Source: Acidocella aquatica (GTDB lineage Bacteria > Pseudomonadota > Alphaproteobacteria > Acetobacterales > Acetobacteraceae). Taken from it: DNA of 36,933 nt. The stretch's first letter is position 1; each line of letters begins with the position of its first letter. A program made the translations under genes and the position numbers. Under the pieces are notes generated by a model that saw only the letters and a list, made by a program, of their open reading frames with translations, searched no databases and was not told the DNA's origin. The stretch spans positions 1-36,933 of the forward strand of contig NZ_BSOS01000022.1 in assembly GCF_030160635.1 (NCBI RefSeq), read 5' to 3'. Positions 24,371 to 31,721 of the stretch are shown in pieces.

Positions 24371-25496
24371 CGTGCCGGGCCTGAACCGGCCGGCCAGCGA
24401 TGCCGATGAGGATGATTTGTTCGAGCCTGGGCAGGGCGAGCTTCACGATCTGTCAATGGCTTGGCTGGATCTGGCAGACGGCGTGCCGGATGCCGCTCTG
24501 CTTGCCCGCACACGGCAAGGTGCCGATCTAACCACAATCCTGGATGCTCTTGCTGCTGCGGTCCTGGCGCGCGATGCCGGCCGCGCCGAGGTGGCGCTGG
24601 CTTTCGAGCGGTTGCTGGCGGTACAACTGGAAACGGTGCGGCGCCGGGAGGCTACAAGCGCCGCCGGGTTGAGCCTGGATGCTGTCGCCCGCGGGCTTGA
24701 TGATGCCATGCGCTCCAGAGCCTGGCCGCAACGGGTGCGTACGCTGTTCGAGACGCTGCGCGCCCAGGTCAGCGGCGGGCGCCTGGCCGAAGACCCTGGG
24801 CTGGAACGGCTGGTGCAGCGCATCCATGCGCTACGCGCCAAAACGGTGGCGCAAGGCTGCACCGAGCAGGAAGCCCTGGCGGCGGCCGAGAAGGTCGCGG
24901 AATTGCTGGATCGCCACGGGCTTTCGCTGAACGAGTTGGAATTCAAGTCACAGCCCTGCGAGGGGATTGGGATACAGACGAACCGCCGCCGCGCTGCGCC
25001 GATTGATGCTTGCATCCCGGGAGTTGCGGCGTTTTTTGATTGCCGGGTGTGGCAAGAGCGCGCGGAGGATGCGCCATTGCGCTATATCTTCTTCGGCCTG
25101 CGTGGCGACGTTGCTGCCGCACAATACTTGTATGAGATGGTCGAGCGCGCTTTCGAGACCGAGACGGATGCGTTCCGTGCGAGCGATGTTTATTTTGCGA
25201 TGGCCGGCGAGCGGCGTAGCGCCACCAATTCCTTCCAGACTGGGCTGGCCCAGGGCATTGCCGGCAAACTACAATCCATGCGAGCCGCCCGCGATGCCGT
25301 GATACGCAGCGCCTCTGGCCGCGACCTGGTTCCTGTGAAGGCGGCGATGGTGGATGAGGAGATGGAGAAACTCGGACTCAGCCTGACCCGGCGCGTTCTG
25401 AGCCGCGCCAAGAGCGTTCTTACCGACGCGTTTCAGGCAGGCCAGGTGGCGGGCGAACGGTTCGAACTCTCCCCAGCGATCACCCGGGCGGCGTGA
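24282..25496 (+). CDS. DUF2786 domain protein, second copy
   Basis: This frame opens at TTG 24282 or further 5' through the frameshifted piece. Its N-terminal 180 residues are helical and alanine-rich (RQGADLTTILDALAAAVLAR). The DUF2786 domain follows: LVQRIHALRAKTVAQGCTEQ, EALAAAEKVAELLDRHGLSL, then PIDACIPGVAAFFDCRVWQE and RYIFFGLRGDVAAAQYLYEM and TNSFQTGLAQGIAGKLQSM. It shares this order with the protein at 10908-11666, with clear residue-level similarity, but adds a long N-terminal region. It lies directly upstream of the CRISPR-Cas locus on the same strand; a functional link is not shown. Confidence 0.75.
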   Translation: MTVSPEAARAAAVRWAEAVYAYVVRHGTFDVPGLNRPASDADEDDLFEPGQGELHDLSMAWLDLADGVPDAALLARTRQGADLTTILDALAAAVLARDAGRAEVALAFERLLAVQLETVRRREATSAAGLSLDAVARGLDDAMRSRAWPQRVRTLFETLRAQVSGGRLAEDPGLERLVQRIHALRAKTVAQGCTEQEALAAAEKVAELLDRHGLSLNELEFKSQPCEGIGIQTNRRRAAPIDACIPGVAAFFDCRVWQERAEDAPLRYIFFGLRGDVAAAQYLYEMVERAFETETDAFRASDVYFAMAGERRSATNSFQTGLAQGIAGKLQSMRAARDAVIRSASGRDLVPVKAAMVDEEMEKLGLSLTRRVLSRAKSVLTDAFQAGQVAGERFELSPAITRAA

Positions 25497-25691
25497 TCCG
25501 CTATGAGCATACGCAGGTGCGTTATCATTGTTCATTTTCTGCAATCGTGCCGGTTCCGAACTCGGGCGTTGAGAAGGCAAGCGTCATTATGATTGCACGG
25601 AAGGTCTATACGAAGCTCAAGGACTCGGTTTGGCGATACCGTCAGCACTTCGGGCCACACAATGGGAGCTCGTGGATATAGAGTGCCGAAC

Positions 25692-27989
25692 ATGCAACAA
25701 GATACCGATAAAGCTTTAAGATTTGCGCACTCCCTACCCGGCGTGCCAAACGAAACAAAATGGGAGCCACTCGACGAGCATCTGCGGGCGGTGGCGGTGC
25801 GGGCCGGCACATTCGCCGCTGCATTCGGGTTCACGAAATGGGGTGAAGCCGCCGGGCTGCTGCATGATATCGGCAAGAATTCAGATGCGTTTCAGACATA
25901 TATTCGTGGTCAGTCGGCAAGCCCTGACCATAGCACCGCCGGCGCGGTTGAGGCTCGAAAAAGCTATGGACCGCAAGCGGGACGGATATTGGCCTTCACT
26001 ATTGCCGGTCACCACGCAGGACTGGCCGACGGCAAAGATCTGACTTTGCGTCTGGTAAAGCAGATAGAGCCCTATAACCATTGGGAGAGTTACACAGGCT
26101 CGCCACCGGCAATAGCCGACCTGGCTCAATCAAAGATGCCTGCAAAGCATTTAGATTATCCGGGGTTTCATAGTGCATTCCTCACGCGTATGATCTTCTC
26201 TTGCTTGGTAGACGCTGATTTTTTGGAAACGGAGCGTTTCTATGCGACCTCGAAGGGCGAGATCGTCTCGCGGGGAAATTACCGTTCAGTGATCGGACTA
26301 CGCGACCAGTTACACGCGCATATGGCAAAAAAATCCCTGGGTGCAGATGCCACACCACTCAACCGGTTGCGCGGCGAAATTCTCGCCCATGCGATCAGCC
26401 GTGCCAAATGCGCGTCCGGAATGTTTACTATGACCGTGCCGACGGGCGGGGGCAAAACCTTGGCCTCGCTGTCCTTCGCACTGGAACATGCCGTTCTAAA
26501 GGCCAAGGATCGCGTCATTTATGTCGCCCCCTATACATCGATCATCGAGCAGACGGCTCAGGTGTTTCGTGATGCACTCAGCACGGACGAAGATATTCTG
26601 GAGCATCACGGCAATTTCGACTGGGATATAGCGGATGACAAAGCCGGGGAATGGGACCGGGATGGGCTAGAAAAACTCCGGCGGGCGACGGAGAATTGGG
26701 ATGCACCGGTGATTGTCACCACCGCGGTGCAGTTTTTCGAGAGTCTGTTCGCCGCCCGCACCTCACCCTGCCGTAAGCTGCATAACATCGCCAACAGCGT
26801 GATTGTGCTGGACGAGGCGCAAACCTTACCCCTGCATCTGCTGCGCCCCTGCATGGCTGCGCTCGACGAGCTTGCCAGGAATTATGGCGCCAGCGTGGTC
26901 CTGTGTACCGCCACGCAACCGGCTTTGCGGGTGATCGACAACGCCCTGCCGCTCAATAAACTTAAGCAGAAACAGGGTTTTGACATTGGCCAGGAGCGCG
27001 AGCTGGCACCGGCAACGGAACGGCTCTACCTGGCACTGAAGCGCGTAAACGTGGAGGTTCTTAAAGAGCCCGCCGATGATTCAGTGATCGCTGCACGTTT
27101 TGCGGAGCAGGTGCAAATGCTGTGCATCGTCAACACCCGCGGCCACGCGAAAGCATTGTTCGATTTGATTAAGAACTTGCCCGGAGCACGGCATCTTACC
27201 ACGCTGATGTGCCCGGCACATCGGCGAAAGGTGCTCGCGGAAGTACGGCAGAATTTAAAGGACGGTCACCCCGTGCGGCTTGTCGCCACAAGCCTCATTG
27301 AGGCTGGGGTAGATGTTGACTTTCCCGAGGTCTGGCGCGCGGAGACGGGGCTTGATTCCGTCGCCCAGGCAGCTGGACGATGCAACCGGGAAGGCAAAAC
27401 CACTGCGGGCCGCGTCGTAGTTTTTACGCCAGCAGCGCACAAATTGCCGCGCGCATTCACCGCCAGTCGTGATTCCGCAAGGTTACCGCTGCAAATGCCG
27501 GACCCGCTTGGCTTGGAAGCTATTGAGGCCTATTTCCAGGCGCTGTACTTCAATCGCGGGTACGAGGCGTTGGACACCGTGAAAATCGACGATCGGGCAG
27601 GTATTATTCCCGCCATTGAACGGACCGCTCCTGCGTTGGACTTCCCTTTTGCGTCCATCGCCGCCGGTTTTCGGATGATCGACGAGACGATGCGCCCAGT
27701 AATCGTCCCCTGGGCCGAGCAACGCGATGAAGTGGACCGCTTGCTCGCCGCGTTGCGCGGGTCGGAAGTGCCGCCAGCCAGGATCGTCCGGAAATTGCAG
27801 CAATACACCGTCCCGGTTCCTGAAGCCGTCTGGAAACGCCTGCTCGGCACCGGCGCCATCCAGCCGGTCAACTCCGCCTTTGGGGGCCGCTTCATGGTGC
27901 TGTCGAGCGAGGGGCTATACGATGACAAGACCGGGTTGCGTCTGGACGACCCAACCGCCCGGACGGCGGAAGAGAATATCATCTGTTGA
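25692..27989 (+). CDS. cas3: Cas3, type I-C HD nuclease-helicase
   Basis: A 765-residue protein. The HD nuclease comes first: DEHLRAVAVRAGTFAAAF, then GLLHDIGKNSDAFQTYI near residue 57, SPDHSTAGAV and ITIAGHHAGLADG-like histidines. The helicase has MTVPTGGGKTLASLSFALEH (Walker A, near 250), YVAPYTSIIEQTA, IVLDEAQTLPLHLL (DEAQ box, near 374), VLCTATQPAL, and ATSLIEAGVDVDFPEVWRAE with AQAAGRCNREG (motif VI). Cas3 is recruited by Cascade on a target and degrades the non-target strand. ATG 25692 is chosen because the HD domain then has normal length; ATG 25662 is in frame. It is separated from the other cas genes by an unusual 314-bp gap carrying a candidate regulatory module. Confidence 0.95.
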   Translation: MQQDTDKALRFAHSLPGVPNETKWEPLDEHLRAVAVRAGTFAAAFGFTKWGEAAGLLHDIGKNSDAFQTYIRGQSASPDHSTAGAVEARKSYGPQAGRILAFTIAGHHAGLADGKDLTLRLVKQIEPYNHWESYTGSPPAIADLAQSKMPAKHLDYPGFHSAFLTRMIFSCLVDADFLETERFYATSKGEIVSRGNYRSVIGLRDQLHAHMAKKSLGADATPLNRLRGEILAHAISRAKCASGMFTMTVPTGGGKTLASLSFALEHAVLKAKDRVIYVAPYTSIIEQTAQVFRDALSTDEDILEHHGNFDWDIADDKAGEWDRDGLEKLRRATENWDAPVIVTTAVQFFESLFAARTSPCRKLHNIANSVIVLDEAQTLPLHLLRPCMAALDELARNYGASVVLCTATQPALRVIDNALPLNKLKQKQGFDIGQERELAPATERLYLALKRVNVEVLKEPADDSVIAARFAEQVQMLCIVNTRGHAKALFDLIKNLPGARHLTTLMCPAHRRKVLAEVRQNLKDGHPVRLVATSLIEAGVDVDFPEVWRAETGLDSVAQAAGRCNREGKTTAGRVVVFTPAAHKLPRAFTASRDSARLPLQMPDPLGLEAIEAYFQALYFNRGYEALDTVKIDDRAGIIPAIERTAPALDFPFASIAAGFRMIDETMRPVIVPWAEQRDEVDRLLAALRGSEVPPARIVRKLQQYTVPVPEAVWKRLLGTGAIQPVNSAFGGRFMVLSSEGLYDDKTGLRLDDPTARTAEENIIC

Positions 27990-28044
27990 ATACTCAACAC
28001 GTTCAATGAAGCATCTATTGTCTTCATTGAACGTGTTGAGTATT
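27989..28044. repeat. Perfect 23-bp inverted repeat at the end of cas3, two PAM-seed copies
   Basis: Arms 27989-28011 and 28022-28044 are perfect inverted copies (right arm begins CTTCATTGAACGTG) with a 10-base loop. Each arm, read outward, contains TTC followed by ATTGAACGTG, the type I-C PAM and the seed of the mini-CRISPR downstream. On the + strand the site is 28023-28035; on the - strand it is 28010 down to 27998. It can also fold as a strong RNA hairpin after cas3, so it may end or attenuate the cas3 transcript. The first arm begins in the cas3 stop codon. Confidence 0.9.
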
Positions 28045-28055
28045 TTATTGATAAT
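28027..28055 (+). promoter_or_regulatory. Promoter of the creTA-like module and cas5-cas2 operon, covered by a Cascade target site
   Basis: TTGAAC (28027-28032) and GATAAT (28050-28055) are separated by exactly 17 bp, a good sigma70-type promoter, with transcription expected from about 28062 rightward. The PAM TTC (28023-28025) lies immediately before a protospacer-like segment whose first ten bases ATTGAACGTG (28026-28035) include the -35 box. These ten bases equal the first ten of the spacer-like part of the mini-CRISPR at 28227. Cascade carrying that RNA would therefore sit on the promoter. What is seen: sequence identity, PAM, boxes. What is inferred: repression. Confidence 0.75.
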
Positions 28056-28114
28056 TTATCTTGACTCCGCGAGCTGAGCGTGTCAGTTTGGTCGCCGCTT
28101 ACGGAGATCGGCCA

Positions 28115-28231
28115 ATGAGGCGACGTCGACGGATAGTGTTCAGATTGCAGATTGGCTCGCTGCGAATTGAGATTGAGTGGGACCCAATAATAGTCTGGCG
28201 GACCATGTCCGCCCGTGGATCGAAATATTGA
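28115..28231 (+). CDS. 38-codon ORF with an arginine-codon run, CreT-like toxin candidate
   Basis: ATG 28115 is preceded by GGAG (28103-28106) at a good distance. The peptide starts MRRRRRIVF, using AGG CGA CGT CGA CGG in succession, continues with RLQIGSLRIEIEWDPIIVW and ends SARGSKY with TGA at 28229-28231. Its 3' end overlaps the first repeat-like part of the mini-CRISPR. In CreTA modules, creT is a tiny gene just upstream of creA, driven by the promoter that CreA-Cascade represses; known archaeal CreT RNAs stall translation by trapping a rare arginine tRNA. The arginine run with strong initiation signals fits that mechanism. It could instead be a small basic peptide, or not be translated at all. 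Confidence 0.5.
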   Translation: MRRRRRIVFRLQIGSLRIEIEWDPIIVWRTMSARGSKY

Positions 28232-28285
28232 ACGTGATTGAGTAATTTTTATTGATAACGCCCCCGACCTTTATAGGTCGGGGGC
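28197..28285 (+). ncRNA. Degenerate mini-CRISPR (psiR1-psiS-psiR2), CreA/CreR-like crRNA-like RNA
   Basis: psiR1: GGCGGAC-CAT-GTCCGCC (28197-28213), a perfect 7-bp hairpin, is followed by CGTGGATCGAAAT (28214-28226). The array repeat also has a 7-bp hairpin followed by TGGATCGAAAC, so the 11-nt 5' handle is kept with one change. psiS: 30 nt at 28227-28256, starting ATTGAACGTG; array spacers are 33-36 nt. psiR2: from 28257, AACGCCCCC then GACC, loop TTTATA, GGTC and GGGGGC to 28285, sharing CGCCCCC/GGGGGC with the repeat stem but not its handle. Cas5c could cut after psiR1 to yield a crRNA-like RNA. The first ten psiS bases match the promoter-proximal site at 28026 in register with TTC PAM; later bases mostly mismatch, as needed for binding without cleavage. 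Ends are inferred. Confidence 0.8.
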
Positions 28286-28303
28286 CAAAATTGGGAGACG
28301 CGC

Positions 28304-28987
28304 ATGAGTTTTGGGGTGCGGCTGCATGTCTGGGGCGACTTTGCCTGTTTCACCCGTCCTGAAATGAAGGTTGAGCGGGTCTCATATGACGTTATGACAC
28401 CCTCGGCAGCGCGCGGCATTTTGGAGGCGATCCATTGGAAGCCGGCCATCCGCTGGTCCATCGACCGCATTCATGTGTTGAAACCCATCCGCTTCCAGTC
28501 GATCCGCCGCAACGAAGTCAGTAGCAAAATCCCTGAAAGCACCGCCCGCGGTGCAATGAAGCGCGGTGATCTTAATAACCTCCACCTCGCCGCCGCCGAC
28601 TCCACAAACCGTGCCCAGCGTGCCAGCACCTTGCTCCGCCATGTGGCTTACGTGATCGATGCGCATTTCGACCTCACCGAGAAAGCAACGGACCAGGACA
28701 CCACCGCCAAACACATCAGTATGTTCAATCGCCGCGCCGCCACCGGACAGTGTTTTCATCACCCGTGTCTTGGCACGCGAGAGTTCGTCGCGGATTTTGC
28801 CTTGCTTGCCGAAGGCGATCCTCTGCCCACATCAGAGCTGCCGGATACCGAGCGTAACCGCGACCTCGGCTGGATGCTGCACGATATTGATTTTGCCGAC
28901 AACAACACCTCACATTTCTTCCGTGCCCGACTTGAAGATGGCGTGCTGAATGTTGCCGAGCTGGTGTCACATGGAATTGCCGCATGA
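28304..28987 (+). CDS. cas5c: Cas5c (Cas5d), type I-C crRNA endonuclease
   Basis: A 227-residue protein: MSFGVRLHVWGDFACFTRPE, then MKVERVSYDVMTPSAARGIL and EAIHWKPAIRWSIDRIHVLK, the standard Cas5d start, with FHHPCLGTREFVADFALL near the end. In type I-C there is no Cas6; Cas5 cuts the pre-crRNA 3' of the repeat hairpin, leaving an 11-nt 5' handle, then stays in Cascade. GGGAGA (28293-28298) is a good ribosome site. It lies just beyond the mini-CRISPR psiR2 hairpin and overlaps cas8c by ATGA. Confidence 0.95.
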   Translation: MSFGVRLHVWGDFACFTRPEMKVERVSYDVMTPSAARGILEAIHWKPAIRWSIDRIHVLKPIRFQSIRRNEVSSKIPESTARGAMKRGDLNNLHLAAADSTNRAQRASTLLRHVAYVIDAHFDLTEKATDQDTTAKHISMFNRRAATGQCFHHPCLGTREFVADFALLAEGDPLPTSELPDTERNRDLGWMLHDIDFADNNTSHFFRARLEDGVLNVAELVSHGIAA

Positions 28988-30741
28988 CGGTCCTGCACTC
29001 GCTCGATAAATATTATGATCGCCTCGCATCTCGCGGGGATGTTGTCCCTCCCGGATACTCGGTCGAGCCAATTGGTTTCGTTATTGAGTTAAACGAAGAT
29101 GGAACGGTCGCAAATGTTTCTGAACGGCGCGATCCATCCGGCAAACGGGCCAAACTCGAACGATTACCTAAATGGTTTGGCCGACAAGGCCAAGGCTCTA
29201 CGCCCTTTTTGCTCTGGGATAATACCGGCTACGCTTTGGGCGTAACCAAGAAAACATCTGAAAAGGTCCTCAAAGATGTTGCGGCTTTCAAAGCTTTACA
29301 TTTAAATGCCCTGGCCGATCAAACTGATATCGGTCTGGTGGCACTACGAAATTTTGTTGAAAAATGGACTCCTGAAGCGTTCGTTGAGCCCCTGTTCCAA
29401 AAGAGTTTTATCGATCAAAATCTGGCGTTTAAACTTGTAAATGAAAGCCGCCTGCTTCATGAGCGCCCGGCAGCTATTCAACTCATTGAACGGCTTAGGC
29501 AACCAAAAGATAGTGATCCTGTTTTCTGCCTTGTTACTGGCCGGCATGAGGCCGGCGTCCGTTTGCACCCGAAAATCAAAGGCGTCGATGACACGTCCGT
29601 CGCTGATGTGCCACTGGTGTCTTTTAATGAAAATGCTTTCTGGTCGTACGGCAAGGAACAAGGACGAAACGCTCCAACGTCCGAGGCGGCGGCATTTCGT
29701 TATGGTGCTGCACTCAACCGTTTGCTGGATAGGCAAACTGGCAACCGCCTCAAAATCGCTGATGCCACAGTAACCTACTGGGCGGATGCCGAGGGCGTAG
29801 GTGAAGCTGCCGCCGCTGAGGCCGAAAATTTGTTCGGCGCTCTCATGGAGCCCCCCTCGGACACCGCCGAGGCCGAAAAAATCCGCAACGTCCTCGCAGA
29901 AATCGCCAAAGGCCGCCCTTTAACGGAAATCGACCCGAAACTGGAACCAACCACGCGCTTCCATATTCTTGGCCTGTCACCCAACGCCGCCCGGCTTTCC
30001 GTACGCTACTGGATGACCGACGAGTTCGGCAAATTCGCAGAGAAACTTGCGCGTCATTATGAGGATATTTCCATCGAGCCTGCCCCCTGGGGCGGCAGGC
30101 TTCCCTCTATAAGATTTCTGCTCATAAAAACCACAGCGCTGATGGAAAAGCCCGAAAACGTCCCGCCACACCTGGCCGGGGAGGTTACCCGCGCCGTGCT
30201 GGAAGGCCTGCCCTACCCGCGCACCATGCTCACGGCCGCCATTATGCGGCTACGCGCCGGCGATCCGCCACACACAGGCTGGCACGCCGCCATCATCAAA
30301 GCCTGCATCAACAGATCAGCAAAAACCGAGAAGGAGAAACTGCCCGTGGCCCGTGACCCTGACAATGAATATCCGGCCTACCAGCTTGGCCGCTTGTTCG
30401 CCGTGCTGGAGGCCGCGCAATACGCCGCCCTTGGCCGCGTGAACGCCTCTATTGTCGATCGCTATTACGGCGCCGCTTCAGCTACTCCGGCACGGGTTTT
30501 TGGTCCCCTGTTGCGCAACGTGCGCAACCATGTATCGGATGCCACCAAACGCGGCAAAGGCAAATGGATCGAAGCGCGGCTGAATGAGATCATGTCCAAG
30601 CTCGATCCGAATTTGCCAAAAACTTTAAAACTCGAAGACCAAGGCCGCTTCGCGGTAGGTTATTACCATGAACGCGCTTGGCGCGGTCCCGGCCAACCGG
30701 ACATCGAAACACTCGACATCGCAGAAGAGGAAACCAAATGA
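28984..30741 (+). CDS. cas8c: Cas8c (Csd1), type I-C Cascade large subunit
   Basis: A 585-residue Csd1-family protein: LHSLDKYYDRLASRGDVVPP, GFVIELNEDGTVANV, FLLWDNTGYALGVTKK, a middle FCLVTGRHEAGVRLHPKIKG and FNENAFWSYGKEQGRNAPTS, and a C-terminal helical part (YQLGRLFAVLEAAQYAALGR; SKLDPNLPKTLKLEDQGRFA) that corresponds to the internally started Cas11 small subunit in type I-C. The protein recognises the PAM. It overlaps cas5c and cas7c by 4 bases at each end. Full length and without visible defects. Confidence 0.95.
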   Translation: MTVLHSLDKYYDRLASRGDVVPPGYSVEPIGFVIELNEDGTVANVSERRDPSGKRAKLERLPKWFGRQGQGSTPFLLWDNTGYALGVTKKTSEKVLKDVAAFKALHLNALADQTDIGLVALRNFVEKWTPEAFVEPLFQKSFIDQNLAFKLVNESRLLHERPAAIQLIERLRQPKDSDPVFCLVTGRHEAGVRLHPKIKGVDDTSVADVPLVSFNENAFWSYGKEQGRNAPTSEAAAFRYGAALNRLLDRQTGNRLKIADATVTYWADAEGVGEAAAAEAENLFGALMEPPSDTAEAEKIRNVLAEIAKGRPLTEIDPKLEPTTRFHILGLSPNAARLSVRYWMTDEFGKFAEKLARHYEDISIEPAPWGGRLPSIRFLLIKTTALMEKPENVPPHLAGEVTRAVLEGLPYPRTMLTAAIMRLRAGDPPHTGWHAAIIKACINRSAKTEKEKLPVARDPDNEYPAYQLGRLFAVLEAAQYAALGRVNASIVDRYYGAASATPARVFGPLLRNVRNHVSDATKRGKGKWIEARLNEIMSKLDPNLPKTLKLEDQGRFAVGYYHERAWRGPGQPDIETLDIAEEETK

Positions 30742-31721
30742 GCCAGCCGGAAAAACTGACCCAGCGCCACGACTTCGTGCTGTTTTTTGATGTCACCAAC
30801 GGCAACCCGAACGGCGACCCGGATGCCGGGAACATGCCGCGGCTGGACCCGGAAACCGGCCGTGGGCTAGTAACGGATGTCTGCTTGAAACGTAAAATCC
30901 GCAACTGGGTGGAACTCAGCCGCGAAGACCAGAAACAATTCCGTATTTATGTCACCGAGGGTGCGGTGCTGAATGAAAAGCACCGCGAAGCCTATATCGC
31001 CGAGCGGCCCGACGATAAAACCGTAAAAACTGCCGCAAAGCTCTCGCCAAAGAGCGACGAAGAGGCACGACAGGTACGCAAGTTCATGTGCGATAATTTT
31101 TTCGACATCCGCGCTTTCGGCGGCGTGCTCTCCACCGGCATCAACTGCGGCCAGGTACGCGGACCTGTGCAACTCGCATTCGCGGAATCGGTTGAGCCGG
31201 TATTGCCGCTGGAAATCTCCATCACACGCATGGCTGCCACCAGTGAAAAAGAAAAGGAAAAAGAAAAGAAAGACATCACCGAGGGCGATGACGAAAAGCG
31301 CGGCGACAAGCGTACCATGGGCCGCAAGCACATCATCCCTTACGGGTTATATCGCGTCCATGGATATGTTTCCGCGCCGCTCGCCTCACACCCTGTAAAA
31401 GGCACCGGTTTTTCTACGAGCGATCTCGACGTGTTGTTCGAAGCTTTGGATAACAATATGTTCGAGCATGACCACTCCGCCGCCCGCGGCGAGATGGCAA
31501 AACGCGCTCTGTTCATTTTTAAGCATGAAACGGCACTCGGCAACGCGCCTTCGCACAAGCTTTTCGAACGCATCAAAACACTGCGGACCCATAAAGGCTC
31601 CACCCATCCCATCGGCGCTGATGCCACGGATAACTGGCCACCGGCACGCTCGTTCGAGGATTACGAAATCCAAGTGAACCGGGAGGATTTGCCCACCGGG
31701 GTTGAACTGATCGAGCGATAG
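30738..31721 (+). CDS. cas7c: Cas7c (Csd2), type I-C Cascade backbone subunit
   Basis: A 327-residue protein beginning MSQPEKLTQRHDFVLFFDVT and NGNPNGDPDAGNMPRLDPET, the signature Csd2 start, with FFDIRAFGGVLSTGINCGQV and RGPVQLAFAESVEPVLPLEI in the RRM-like core. It coats the crRNA spacer, several copies per complex. A lysine- and glutamate-rich insert (KEKEKEKKDITEGDDEKRGD) lies in the middle, likely the flexible loop. ATG 30738 overlaps the cas8c stop as ATGA. Confidence 0.95.
   Translation: MSQPEKLTQRHDFVLFFDVTNGNPNGDPDAGNMPRLDPETGRGLVTDVCLKRKIRNWVELSREDQKQFRIYVTEGAVLNEKHREAYIAERPDDKTVKTAAKLSPKSDEEARQVRKFMCDNFFDIRAFGGVLSTGINCGQVRGPVQLAFAESVEPVLPLEISITRMAATSEKEKEKEKKDITEGDDEKRGDKRTMGRKHIIPYGLYRVHGYVSAPLASHPVKGTGFSTSDLDVLFEALDNNMFEHDHSAARGEMAKRALFIFKHETALGNAPSHKLFERIKTLRTHKGSTHPIGADATDNWPPARSFEDYEIQVNREDLPTGVELIER

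Noticed and set aside
25671-25685. CTCGTGGATATAGAG upstream of cas3 as another repeat-like handle
   Set aside because: Only CGTGGAT matches the handle, there is no proper hairpin before it, and no seed match to a PAM-flanked site was found.
27989-28044. Explaining the inverted repeat after cas3 only as an intrinsic terminator
   Set aside because: The U-tract is weak and both arms carry the PAM plus the exact mini-CRISPR seed, which a terminator would not require. A double role remains possible.
28260-28285. Explaining the GCCCCCGACC/GGTCGGGGGC hairpin as a terminator before cas5c
   Set aside because: No T-run follows, it lies 18 bases before the cas5c start, and its stem matches the CRISPR repeat stem at spacer distance from psiR1.
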